Shown in pieces: positions 26,133 to 34,813 of a stretch of DNA of 41,961 nt. Source of the stretch: Candidatus Poribacteria bacterium (lineage in GTDB: Bacteria; Poribacteria; WGA-4E; WGA-3G); NCBI GenBank assembly GCA_022394755.1, contig JAGFCA010000163.1:1-41961 (forward strand), written 5' to 3'. A program made the position numbers and the translations under genes. A model generated the notes under the pieces. The model was given only the letters and a program-made list of their open reading frames with translations. It searched no databases and was not told the origin of the DNA. Position 1 is the stretch's first letter. Each line of letters starts with the position of its first letter.

Positions 26133-26989
26133 TTATATGACTATGAAAAGAACCATAAAAAAGTTGCGTAAAAAGAAATTTGGATTATCAACAATTCCTA
26201 TAACACTTAATACTGATGAGGTCGTAATATAAATAAGACTTCCAAATCCTAATTGTAAGAATAGATATACAGATAAAGAGTTTGAAAAATTACTTAATTG
26301 CTGTGATTTATTTACAAATGTAGGTAATTCTAACGACTCATTGATATTATCTTCATTTAGATGTTTGTTATACCATTCAAGGTATTCTTGATTTTTCTTA
26401 GCAAGACCAGATTTATACCCTCTAACTTCTTGTATGGCTGTGGCAATTGAAAGAGGTAAAATCAAAAGGATATTATTCAAGTAATCTGATATTAGATTGT
26501 CTAACAGTCTACTAAATGATATTCCCTCTACTATTTCCATCTGCATCGGGTCATCTAAGAAAATCCCAGTTAATGTGGCTATACTCCAGACGCCAAACTG
26601 AATTAATAACGGTAATGGTTCACATATTAGTGCAATCAAAACCGATCTGATTTTTATATAAAATGGGTCATGATGTTTATAACTTCTGATTAGGGGTTTG
26701 TCATTGTATACGGATTGTACGTTATTAATTAGTTGTTGATTATGCCATTTTGTCCAAATAACATTTGCTCTGAATATATCTCTCAGTTTCCCTCGAATCT
26801 CTCTATAGCTTGAAATAAATGCAATAATACCGATATATGGTATCTGGTCAATAAGCTTCTGCAGATAATTTTCTGATTCATACAGTAGTGTCAAAATTGC
26901 AGCAAGAAAAAACCAAGAACAAAATGCAAAATAATGTATGTTGGATTTTCAATCATATAGAAAATGGCTTTACGGGTTTTAACTAACAT
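26133..26989 (-). pseudogene. Half-length member of the same membrane family, frameshifted at a homopolymer
   Basis: The start is ATG at 26989 with a strong GGAGG 6 nt upstream. The frame reads MLVKTRKAIFYMIENPTYI ... HFVLGFFLLQF and stops at 26891-26893. The rest is open in another frame (TTG at 26894 onward, 253 codons). Adding one base to the six-A run at 26907-26912 joins the two as HFVLGFFLAAILTLLYE, giving ~285 residues that align with the start of the paralogues ('MIQNPSPLFLYFLLCW'). It has two tryptophan-motif repeats ('ANVIWTKWHNQQ', 'KKNQEYLEWYNKH') rather than four. The cause may be sequencing error, mutation or slippage-based switching. Confidence 0.72.
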
Positions 26990-27252
26990 GATCACCCTCC
27001 AACACCTACTTATAACTACATATCACAATTAGTGCATACCAATTAATCAATGGATTTACATATATAGATGTACCATTGAAGAGTTTTCTTCATTTAAAAT
27101 TGGTGATGGATAAAAATAAAAATGTGGATAGTCTGATCTTGATGATAGAAAAACTCATATAATAGTAATACATTACTATTATTATGAAAGTTATTGTAGT
27201 TTTCAGGAAGGAATGTGAAACTAATTATCTGTAATATAAATCTTATGATGAG

Positions 27253-28326
27253 TTAATTCGCTTTAACTTCATCCCATACTCTACTATATTTCTGAGTGAA
27301 GTCGCCTAAATCTTTTAACCATTCAAGACTGTCCATAGTTTCTTTGGAAGGATAGATATCTTTATGCTCAAGCAATTTTTTAGGTAAGTACGCTTTTGCT
27401 GAAGGAACACAGGTGCCATACATAGTAAATGTAGATATTTTAGCATTGATTTCTGGTCGAAGAAGATAGTTAATGAATTTATGGGCAAGTTCTATATGAG
27501 GTGCTGACTTTGGAATACACACATTGTCTATAAATTGACTTGATCCTTCTTTTGGAATAACATACTTAATTGATGGACGTTTCTCAGCAGCACGGAATGC
27601 ATCTCCACTCCAACAATGTGCCATAACTACGTCCCCGGAAATCAGAAGTTCTTCTGCTTCGTTCTTATACTGTTTTACAAGATTTCTTTGTTGAATTAAT
27701 TTTTCTTTCGCTTGTTGGAGCTGGTCAATATCTTTTGTGTTTAGACTATAACCCAATAACTTTAATGCAACACCTGGAGTTTCGCGTTGGTCATCAAGCA
27801 TACTAAATTGGTTTTTATTTTTTATATCCCAAAAGACATTCCAACTGTCAACAACTGAAGTGATTACAGAGGAATCGTAGGCAATTCCTGCGGTACCGAA
27901 GGTGTATGGTATGGAATAATTGTTTTTTGGATCAAAATACTTATCAAGGTAAAATGGACTAATTTTATCATAATTTGTTATCTTATCACGGTCTAACTTT
28001 GCCAATAGTTCCATCTGAATCATCTTTGACACCATATAATCTGATGGCATAATAATATCATATCCAGATGCACCTGCTTTTAATTTTGCTAATAAATCTT
28101 CATTTGAGCCATAGGTATCAACAATAACCTTAACTCCAAATTCCTGTTCAAATCCAGCCCGAATTTCATCACTGATATACCCAGGCCAAGTGAAGATATT
28201 CAACTGATTTTGTGAATCTCCACAACCAATTAGTGCAACTGTGCCTATGAATAAGCACAATATGAGTGTTAAGACATGTAATATGGATTTCAACTGTTGA
28301 GTATTAAAAGCAATATTTTTTATCAT
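27253..28326 (-). CDS. potD: PotD-like polyamine-binding lipoprotein (357 aa)
   Basis: An ABC-transporter solute-binding protein for spermidine or putrescine. It has a basic start, a hydrophobic signal and a lipobox 'ALIGCGDS' with Cys35 as the lipid site. 'NIFTWPGYISDEIRAGFE' followed by 'YGSNEDLLAKLKAGASGYD' is characteristic of PotD/PotF, as are 'DIIMPSDYMV' and 'VIPKEGS'. No potA, potB or potC is adjacent, so the transporter partners must be elsewhere or it acts as an orphan binder. It is probably monocistronic. Confidence 0.88.
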   Translation of the reverse strand: MIKNIAFNTQQLKSILHVLTLILCLFIGTVALIGCGDSQNQLNIFTWPGYISDEIRAGFEQEFGVKVIVDTYGSNEDLLAKLKAGASGYDIIMPSDYMVSKMIQMELLAKLDRDKITNYDKISPFYLDKYFDPKNNYSIPYTFGTAGIAYDSSVITSVVDSWNVFWDIKNKNQFSMLDDQRETPGVALKLLGYSLNTKDIDQLQQAKEKLIQQRNLVKQYKNEAEELLISGDVVMAHCWSGDAFRAAEKRPSIKYVIPKEGSSQFIDNVCIPKSAPHIELAHKFINYLLRPEINAKISTFTMYGTCVPSAKAYLPKKLLEHKDIYPSKETMDSLEWLKDLGDFTQKYSRVWDEVKAN

Positions 28327-28436
28327 AGTACAATTCCAATCAGATTATCTTTTATACAATTATTCTTATATTTTTATAAGTACAAAATTGACATACTATC
28401 TAATCTATGCTAACCTAAAATTAGTTGTAAGTGTGA

Positions 28437-28802
28437 TTATACATCTGCTTTCTCAGTCTCCAGGCCTTCAGTTTTCCAACCTCGAAATCCACCTGTAAGG
28501 ACTGAGACATTTTCATAACCCATATTTCTTAGAGTTTGTGCGGAGAGTGTAGCTCGAGTACCACCACCACAATATGTGACAATGTGTGCATTTTCATCAG
28601 TTGTGATTTCATCGATATCCAATTCTATGTAACCTCGTGGTAATGAAACAGCATTCGGAAGATGCTCTTCTTCATAGTCTGATTCATCTCTTACATCCAA
28701 TAATATGACAGAATCTCCGGCATCTATGAGTTCATCGGGTGAAATATCACCTACAATCTCTTTTGCTTCTGCAACAAGTTCTTTAAGTGTTTTTAATGGC
28801 AT
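28437..28802 (-). CDS. Rhodanese-like sulfurtransferase (121 aa)
   Basis: A single rhodanese domain: 'VILLDVRDESDYEEEHLPNA' is the CH2A-type motif and the active loop CGGGTR (78-83) has catalytic Cys78 in a six-residue loop, as in active sulfurtransferases. The second of two adjacent ATGs (28802) is chosen because GGAGG lies 6 nt upstream of it, against only 3 nt for the ATG at 28805. It probably moves sulfane sulfur in the cytoplasm; the acceptor is unknown. Confidence 0.92.
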   Translation of the reverse strand: MPLKTLKELVAEAKEIVGDISPDELIDAGDSVILLDVRDESDYEEEHLPNAVSLPRGYIELDIDEITTDENAHIVTYCGGGTRATLSAQTLRNMGYENVSVLTGGFRGWKTEGLETEKADV

Positions 28803-28927
28803 CATTATCCTCCAATATATCAAGGTGGTTTAAATAATAAGTTCGTAGTTCTTGTATATAAAGGGTAAATATATCATATTGATATTGAATCGTCAAATGA
28901 TTTATAAATAATCAATAAGGAGTAAAT

Positions 28928-29371
28928 ATGGACAAATTATTAGATTCCTTACAATCAGTTATAAAAAATGAGCGTATAGGAAATCCTGTATTCTTACGTG
29001 TTGTTATGAATGTCTCAGAGAATAATCAAGGTCTTATATTCCCAATATCGCAATTATTTTATTTTTCGAATACCTTAATACTGTCATTGGTACAAAGTGT
29101 TTTCGCTCAAGGTTCTGATGAAAGTAATCAAGTAACAGCAATGGTACATTATGAGGATGGACAGATGGCGTTATTGAGTACAAATCGAGTTGACACCCAA
29201 ACTGATCTGGATCTGATGTTGGTAGGAACTAAAGGTGTTATTTACCATCAAACACCGATAGGTAGAAATTATCTAAGTGGAACTCCGCCTCAAGTAAGAG
29301 AAAATGTAATAATTGCTCAAGACTTAAAACAATCCCTAATTACTGGAAAACCGATACTGGTGGAGGAATAA
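28928..29371 (+). CDS. Small protein resembling a Gfo/Idh/MocA C-terminal domain (147 aa)
   Basis: ATG with AAGGAG 6 nt upstream. It has no Rossmann fold, but the half 'QVTAMVHYEDGQMALLSTNR' followed by 'LMLVGTKGVIYHQTP' reads like the beta-sheet domain of Gfo/Idh/MocA oxidoreductases (compare 'GAMVLTLEDGVTG ... HLVGTNASLTFD' in the next gene). It ends 2 nt before the full oxidoreductase, so the two are made together and may form a hetero-complex. The family call is inference; no catalytic residue is identifiable. Confidence 0.6.
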   Translation: MDKLLDSLQSVIKNERIGNPVFLRVVMNVSENNQGLIFPISQLFYFSNTLILSLVQSVFAQGSDESNQVTAMVHYEDGQMALLSTNRVDTQTDLDLMLVGTKGVIYHQTPIGRNYLSGTPPQVRENVIIAQDLKQSLITGKPILVEE

Positions 29372-29373
29372 GA

Positions 29374-30525
29374 ATGTCAAATAACGGTAAATATGGTGTT
29401 TTGTTGCTTGGAGGACATCGTACGCATCAAGAAAACTACTCAGTAAACTTTGAAAACGAATCACGCTGTCAGTTGATCGCATTTGCTGATGAACCAGATG
29501 GACCAGAAGAACGAATTAGATTGGCACGATCCCTCGCCAAAGAAAGGAATTTACCATACATTCCTAATATCGACGAAGCTCTTGAACGTGAGGATATACA
29601 CATTGTGAGTCTTTGTACGGATGTTGAACGACGTGGCCGGATTGGAGCAAAATGTGCTAATGCCGGTAAGCATGTTTATCTTGATAAGCCAATGGCACTT
29701 AATGGAGAACATGCACAACAAATAGTTAAGGCTGTTAATGAGAGTGGTGTAATTACACAAATGTTCAGCAATATACATAGTAATTGGGCACGTACAATTA
29801 ATACTGTATTAGAAGATGGTGTAATTGGTGAGTTAAGAGCAATTCATTGTGATGTAATGTTTGCTAAGGGACACCCAGGAAGTGCTACTTTAAGAAAAAA
29901 ACGACAACAAAAACCCACTCTTGATAGATACAGTTTTATGGAAGCAAAACCTGAAATGTTTGATGTTGGTGTTTATGCTGTTTCAATGGTGAATTGGTTG
30001 ACACAGAGACGGGCATGTCAAGTCTATTGTGGAACAGGAAATTATTTCTTTCAAGAGCATGAAAACTGTGATGTAGAGGATTTTGGAGCAATGGTATTAA
30101 CATTGGAAGATGGGGTTACTGGTACTATTGCTGCTGGAAGATATGGTTGGCAAAGTCATGCCCAAGGAGGGATTCGTAAAGTACATCTTGTTGGGACAAA
30201 TGCTTCGTTGACATTCGATGCGTCAGCAAACAGATTAGAAGTATTCGCTGCGGAACAATCTTTTATTCCTCCTGAACCCCACCCGCTTGATCCTATGGGG
30301 ATGTGGAGTAGTACTCAGGCAGAGATCGGCAAGAGTGTAAAGAATCATTGGATAGATGTTGATACTACTGATGACGGACAAAGAGAATTCAGTGCTTTTA
30401 TTGATTGTATTGATAAGGGTGAAGAGAGTGAGATGAATGCAGAATTTGCTGCACATTCAGTTGAGATTATATGTGCAGGATATCAGTCTGCTGCTACTGG
30501 TGAAGTAGTCCAAATCAATCAGTAA
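29374..30525 (+). CDS. Gfo/Idh/MocA family oxidoreductase (383 aa)
   Basis: An NAD(P)-dependent sugar or cyclitol dehydrogenase-type protein. The N-terminal Rossmann strand is 'GVLLLGGHRTHQENY' with a modified glycine loop. 'HVYLDKPMALNGEHA' holds the conserved Lys-Pro (D-K-P here, E-K-P in most members), and the C-terminal sheet follows. GGAGG in the last codons of the previous gene serves as ribosome binding site. The glycine loop is unusual, so cofactor use should be checked. Substrate unknown. Confidence 0.85.
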   Translation: MSNNGKYGVLLLGGHRTHQENYSVNFENESRCQLIAFADEPDGPEERIRLARSLAKERNLPYIPNIDEALEREDIHIVSLCTDVERRGRIGAKCANAGKHVYLDKPMALNGEHAQQIVKAVNESGVITQMFSNIHSNWARTINTVLEDGVIGELRAIHCDVMFAKGHPGSATLRKKRQQKPTLDRYSFMEAKPEMFDVGVYAVSMVNWLTQRRACQVYCGTGNYFFQEHENCDVEDFGAMVLTLEDGVTGTIAAGRYGWQSHAQGGIRKVHLVGTNASLTFDASANRLEVFAAEQSFIPPEPHPLDPMGMWSSTQAEIGKSVKNHWIDVDTTDDGQREFSAFIDCIDKGEESEMNAEFAAHSVEIICAGYQSAATGEVVQINQ

Positions 30526-30566
30526 ATATTTACTAATGTAGATTTGAAATCTCAAGATTTACTTTC

Positions 30567-30611
30567 AAATCAATGGTATGAATGTCATATAGATTTTCAT
30601 ACCGTTGATTT
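30567..30611. repeat. 16-bp hairpin between convergent genes, member of a dispersed repeat
   Basis: AAATCAATGGTATGAA (30567-30582) and TTCATACCGTTGATTT (30596-30611) are reverse complements except for one G-T pair, with a 13-nt loop. It sits between two convergent genes and could act as a bidirectional terminator, although no long T-run follows. The arm AATCAACGGTATGAA recurs at 34025 and, with one change, at 35352. Confidence 0.6.
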
Positions 30612-30716
30612 CTTGATTCGTCCATTCTAATCGTCTCTTAGACTTGATCAAACGTTCTGAACTTCCATTTAAAATTACCCATTATCAGATTGATGTCACA
30701 TAATAATAGTTTCTAT

Positions 30717-32525
30717 TCAACCTGAAACACCTCTGGATTCGAGTTCAGCGATCTGCCGTCTCCAAGATTCTCGGATTTCAGGAGTGTAGTGAACTGGTAA
30801 GAGTGATTTCCGAGTACAATTCAAGTAGGCTTGAAGTGTTTGATATTCTCTGATTGGACCTATATTAGGTAAGATTCTATCAGAGATAACCTCAAGGATT
30901 TCATTTTCTGTTAATTCTCCTTTACTAACTTTTGCTGCTTCCAAATCAGCCCGGAGTGATCCAAAACTGGCTGCAGAATATCCCTCTGTCAAATCTTGAA
31001 AATGTTCAAGTTTCTCTTCATCATTTTCAATTTGTATGACATTATCGAGAGTCCATTTTATAAATTCTTTCCGATCCTCACCTATGGGATCAAGCACAGG
31101 TATTACTATATCTCCAACCCGTCCCTCCCTACGTAAATCAGGAGATAAATTGTAAATACGAGCTGTCATTAATAACCAAGTGATATTTCCACGTAATTGT
31201 GGATCTGACATCATTGCTTGAATTTTTCCTGTTAGCCGTCTTTCGGTAGAATGTGCATCTGTCCCCACACCTCCAAATTGTGTGTCTGCTTCATCAACAA
31301 AAATTAGGACATTTACAAGAGCCATTAACAGACGACGAAGTCTCTCAAAAATGACATCTGTCTGACCAAACCACATGCTACGGATATTTTTGAGTACAAG
31401 GACAGGTATATCAAGTTCACCAGCAAGACCTTCAAAAATAAATGTCTTACCACTTCCAATAGGACCGCATACACTAAAACCAGCAATCGCATCTTTTCCA
31501 GTTGAGGTAATGCGCGGAATTAGTTGTGTTCTTAGGTATTCAATTAATTTCCTATTTCCAATGATGTCCTTAAGACTGTGATTGGGTTTCTTAAATTCTA
31601 CAACATCCTCACCTAACTGTGCTTGAATAAAATCTGAAACTTTTTCAATAACTGTTTCAGGTTGTAGTTTCTCACCGGAGTAACAGACCGATAGTAAGAG
31701 TTGTCGTAAGGCTTGTATTGATAAACCTGCTGTAAGCATCCCAAGTTGTGATTGGCTACCCCAAAGATTTAATTCCTTATCATTCGGTTTCTGTGTTCTA
31801 TTAAACCATGATATAAAATGCCTTCGATCCTTTTCATCAGGAGAGGGGATTTCAACACTTACGACTTGTGGTAAACGCATAATTCGAGAATTAATTAGAC
31901 TTCTTGATTCAGAAATGAATACTACAGTATCTGAAGATTTCATGAAATCAGAATCAGATATCCAATCTTGAACAATACTTACACGATGTCTATCACCAAG
32001 GTTTAAACTTCGTATTTCTCCTTCAGGTAATAACATATCTGTCGCTTCGATAAGAATAATGAGTTTTTCATATAATAATGGTTTACCATCCGGTGTTTCT
32101 GAACGTGAAATTAGACAAAATTGTCTTAGTAATTCAAGGGCTAATGTTGGACTTCCAATAGCGTCATTGAGATATTCTTCAAACTTATCATCAACAAAAC
32201 CATCTGGTTTGAGTGCCTTTTGGTTAGATAATTCTGATAGATTCCTTTCAGATGTTAATGTAGTTGTAAATGTCAGATCTGAACCGATTAGTTTACGCCA
32301 ACTGTGGTAAGCAACTTTCATCGTATTTCGATCATTGGCACTTAAAAAACGTAAAGGACCATTTAATTCATAGACTAAGAGTATGAATCCCGGTATATCC
32401 CAACTACGAGTTAGAAAGGGTACAAGGGGTATATAGTCTTCCTGTTTTTCTTCTTGAATAAAAAACAGATCATGGATATTTCCGTGAAGTACAATACTAC
32501 GGGATGTACCGGAATTTATTAGCAT
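30717..32525 (-). CDS. AAA+ ATPase next to PspA, degenerate plus active module (602 aa)
   Basis: Residues ~1-310 look like a AAA-type domain that has lost its P-loop but keeps Walker-B-like 'KLIILIEATDMLL' and 'VVFISESRSL'. Residues ~315-540 are an active module: GPIGSGKT (354-361), aromatic pore loop 'MWFGQTD', 'LIFVDEAD' (407-414), sensor 'LLMTAR' and arginine fingers in 'DLRREGRVGD' (463-472). It resembles classical AAA remodellers (FtsH/Vps4-like). The start is uncertain: 19 open codons lie upstream without a start codon and the Shine-Dalgarno is weak. It is 186 nt downstream of pspA on the same strand, so remodelling of PspA filaments is the likely job (inference). Confidence 0.83.
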   Translation of the reverse strand: MLINSGTSRSIVLHGNIHDLFFIQEEKQEDYIPLVPFLTRSWDIPGFILLVYELNGPLRFLSANDRNTMKVAYHSWRKLIGSDLTFTTTLTSERNLSELSNQKALKPDGFVDDKFEEYLNDAIGSPTLALELLRQFCLISRSETPDGKPLLYEKLIILIEATDMLLPEGEIRSLNLGDRHRVSIVQDWISDSDFMKSSDTVVFISESRSLINSRIMRLPQVVSVEIPSPDEKDRRHFISWFNRTQKPNDKELNLWGSQSQLGMLTAGLSIQALRQLLLSVCYSGEKLQPETVIEKVSDFIQAQLGEDVVEFKKPNHSLKDIIGNRKLIEYLRTQLIPRITSTGKDAIAGFSVCGPIGSGKTFIFEGLAGELDIPVLVLKNIRSMWFGQTDVIFERLRRLLMALVNVLIFVDEADTQFGGVGTDAHSTERRLTGKIQAMMSDPQLRGNITWLLMTARIYNLSPDLRREGRVGDIVIPVLDPIGEDRKEFIKWTLDNVIQIENDEEKLEHFQDLTEGYSAASFGSLRADLEAAKVSKGELTENEILEVISDRILPNIGPIREYQTLQAYLNCTRKSLLPVHYTPEIRESWRRQIAELESRGVSG

Positions 32526-32653
32526 TCCAGTTTCAGATCTAAATGTGTATGAAGGATCTTTAACAGCTATTGTTCTAACCTCTTAAGATATAATAGATGA
32601 GAACTTGAATCTACATATATTGGAGATAATTATTGTGAGAGCACGCACGTATA

Positions 32654-32703
32654 AACGGGCATCTACGGTTCTCAAAGTATAGAGAAATAACATAGTGCCC
32701 GTT
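32654..32703. repeat. Inverted repeat in the pspA-AAA gap
   Basis: AACGGGCA (32654-32661) and TGCCCGTT (32696-32703) are perfect reverse complements with a 34-nt loop, lying 8 nt past the pspA stop on the - strand. It could be a partial terminator that lowers AAA expression relative to pspA. The loop is long and no T-run is clear. Confidence 0.4.
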
Positions 32704-32711
32704 AGATTATT

Positions 32712-33551
32712 CTATAGTGGTAGTTCGGAATCTGTTTTCTTTTCTTCTGAAGTTGACGAATCAACTTCAACGGGGGCATCAGATTGCTGTGCCCCAAAGA
32801 TTAATGAATCAAACTCTTGGCTCGATGCTGCTTCATTTGCAGCATTAAGGAATTCTTCCTCTTCCATTTTTGAGTCAGTTCCAGCGAGTTCCTGTGCAAC
32901 TTTTGATCTACCTTTCGCTTTCTCTCTAATTTCACGCATTCTTGCCAACTCAGCAGATGTACCATCAACACTGATCCCGGACAACATATCAGCAACCTCT
33001 TCCTGTTCTCGAGCAGTAATCAAGTCTGCTACAGCCTCAGATTGTTCAGTTTTGATCTTTTCTAAATCACGATGGAGAGAGGTGATTTGAACTTTGTGTG
33101 ATTCAATGTCTTCTTGAGCTCTTTCAATATCTGCTTCTAATTCATCAATTCGGTCATTTTTCTCATTCAAAGTTGAATGAAAATCATTGAATGCTGCTAC
33201 ACATCTTGTGTATTCTGGGTGTTGTTTGATATCTTCATCAGCTGTTCCAGCCTTTTGTAATTCTGAAGCAGTTGATTTAGCTTTTGCTATCGCACCAGCT
33301 TTCTTCTTTTCTAAATCCTCAACTTCATCAGTTAATTTTTTAACAGATAAATTCTTCTGTTCACTAAGAGCGATTAATTGACCTATTGCCTGTTTATACC
33401 TTTGGATATTGCCCTGTTTATCTCGAATTATATCTTCGTATGCCCCACGCACTGCTTCTGGATTTTCCATTAGCTTATCAGCTTGTTCGTGTGCGCGTCC
33501 AGTAAGAGTATACCAGATTGCTTTAAAAAAACGGGTTATGCCGTTCGCCAT
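32712..33551 (-). CDS. pspA: PspA/IM30 family protein, ESCRT-III superfamily (279 aa)
   Basis: A membrane-stress coiled-coil protein that forms rods or rings on the inner membrane. The N-terminal amphipathic helix 'MANGITRFFKAIWYTLTGRA' is followed by 'EQADKLMENPEAVRGAYED' and long helices ('QRYKQAIGQLIALSEQKN', ... 'SSEFDSL'-like C-terminal part). The last ~45 residues are an acidic Ser/Glu-rich tail beyond the usual PspA end. AGGAGG exactly 6 nt before the ATG predicts strong translation. Neighbours are a truncated paralogue upstream and a AAA+ ATPase downstream. No pspBC-like or sigma-54 elements were found. Confidence 0.92.
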   Translation of the reverse strand: MANGITRFFKAIWYTLTGRAHEQADKLMENPEAVRGAYEDIIRDKQGNIQRYKQAIGQLIALSEQKNLSVKKLTDEVEDLEKKKAGAIAKAKSTASELQKAGTADEDIKQHPEYTRCVAAFNDFHSTLNEKNDRIDELEADIERAQEDIESHKVQITSLHRDLEKIKTEQSEAVADLITAREQEEVADMLSGISVDGTSAELARMREIREKAKGRSKVAQELAGTDSKMEEEEFLNAANEAASSQEFDSLIFGAQQSDAPVEVDSSTSEEKKTDSELPL

Positions 33552-34189
33552 TTGTTTCCTCCTTACAGATTAAAATAATTTAGATGGATAAATATTATCT
33601 AAATAATAAGAAAGTACTGAAAGTGTTAGTTTATTTACAAGATTTTTATAGGAATTTAAGATGTATAGATATGTTTGTTTTTGGCACCATGAAAAGTTCA
33701 AAGGAGATTTGACTGACAACGGTTTAAATTAACATCGTTGTCATACTACAATACCCAATCAAATTTATATTTATCAATTATATATTTTCATTACATAACA
33801 AAAAACATAGATTTATCCAACATCTATTTAAAATACGTTTATTATCTTTAGCGATAATTAGAATGTAATAATTTACATTAAAACAAGGTGAATAGTGATT
33901 AATTATGTTAAGGAATATCATCAATCTCATCCGATGTAGAATTTTCTTGATATCTAATTTTCAAATCAACTATTTAACGTGAGTTTGTTAAATCAGTCTA
34001 TTGTATTTGGTATGGTGGGTCAGGAATCAACGGTATGAATGCCTTATGGCATTCCCCTGGAAACCGCACTTACCGGGTGTATAGGAATTAGATTTCTGGT
34101 AAATAGATTATTAATTGTCTATTATAAAACTCAAGCTATATATAAGAAATACATTATATATAAATTATACCTTATTCTTCAGAAATTGT
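33552..34189. other. 638-nt intergenic region between the two PspA-like genes
   Basis: No gene is apparent. It holds an inverted repeat ATTTAGAT/ATCTAAAT (33578-33585 and 33597-33604), 27-53 nt upstream of the pspA start and possibly an operator or leader hairpin. A perfect 8-bp inverted repeat TGACAACG/CGTTGTCA (33714-33721 and 33736-33743) follows, extendable by two pairs and possibly a 3' end signal for the upstream paralogue. A dispersed repeat copy lies at 34024-34074. A sequence TGGCAC near 33682 lacks the matching half of a sigma-54 site. Confidence 0.5.
34024..34074 (+). repeat. Dispersed repeat copy with internal hairpin
   Basis: The stretch begins GAATCAACGGTATGAATGCC and ends GGAAACCGCACTTACC. 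GAATGCC/GGCATTC (34037-34043 and 34048-34054) makes a perfect 7-bp stem with a 4-nt loop. It aligns over its full length with 35351-35400 and shares its first 15 bases with the hairpin at 30597-30611 on the other strand. Confidence 0.65.
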
Positions 34190-34813
34190 TTATTCTGTAG
34201 TCATATCAACCATGCTAATCTGTGAGAGCGTTTCTGCACAATCCGCTTTACCGTGAACGACAATTAAATCAGCAACTACTTCATTCTTAATCTCAATTTT
34301 GTCAAGATCATCCCTAAGTACTACTATACGTAGTTTATAGGCTTCCAGTGTTTTCTGTTCATGTTTAATTTCTTCCGCAAGTTGCCCTATTCGAACTTTC
34401 TTTTTTTCTAAAGAAGAGCGGATTCCTCTATGTGTATCATAGCATCTTAGGTATTCTGTGTCCTGTGCAAACTCTACCTCTGTTTTTCCAGTATTTCTTA
34501 ATAAATTCGTAGTATTCTCAAGTATTAAATCTGCAGTTATCAATTCTCTTTCGAGATTACTTATATCTGATTTAGTATATCTTAACTGGTTGTTTTTTTG
34601 TTCAATTAATGATATTGATTTTCCGATTGCTTGTTTGTAACACTGAATATCTGTTTGTATATCTTGAATTAACTCCCCATATGAACCGTGTATATTTTTC
34701 AAGTCTATCATTAATCTATCATTCTGTTCATCTGATGATTGGCGTTGCTTTGTAATATTTTCTTTTAATCTCCCCCACTTTCCTTTTATAAACTTGTAGA
34801 TTTTAATATTCAT
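34190..34813 (-). CDS. Truncated, divergent PspA-like protein (207 aa)
   Basis: It aligns with the downstream PspA through most of the coiled coil: 'IQCYKQAIGKSISLIEQKN' matches 'IQRYKQAIGQLIALSEQKN', and 'EYLRCYDTHRGIRSSLEKK' and 'NEVVADLIVVHGKADCAETL' also have clear counterparts. It stops at 'SQISMVDMTTE', so about 70 C-terminal residues present in the neighbour are missing. The N-terminus is basic (MNIKIYKFIKGKWGRLKENI) and less clearly amphipathic than in canonical PspA. AGGAA precedes the ATG. It may regulate or cap PspA filaments, or be decaying; both are inference. Confidence 0.75.
   Translation of the reverse strand: MNIKIYKFIKGKWGRLKENITKQRQSSDEQNDRLMIDLKNIHGSYGELIQDIQTDIQCYKQAIGKSISLIEQKNNQLRYTKSDISNLERELITADLILENTTNLLRNTGKTEVEFAQDTEYLRCYDTHRGIRSSLEKKKVRIGQLAEEIKHEQKTLEAYKLRIVVLRDDLDKIEIKNEVVADLIVVHGKADCAETLSQISMVDMTTE

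Noticed and set aside
32637..32684. A 15-codon GTG-initiated frame with GGAG upstream on the + strand
   Set aside because: Very short, antisense to the pspA-AAA gap and overlapping an inverted repeat; chance is the better explanation.
33675..33700. TGGCAC upstream of pspA, suggestive of the sigma-54 promoter known for E. coli pspA
   Set aside because: It is on the wrong strand for pspA and lacks the -12 half at the right spacing.
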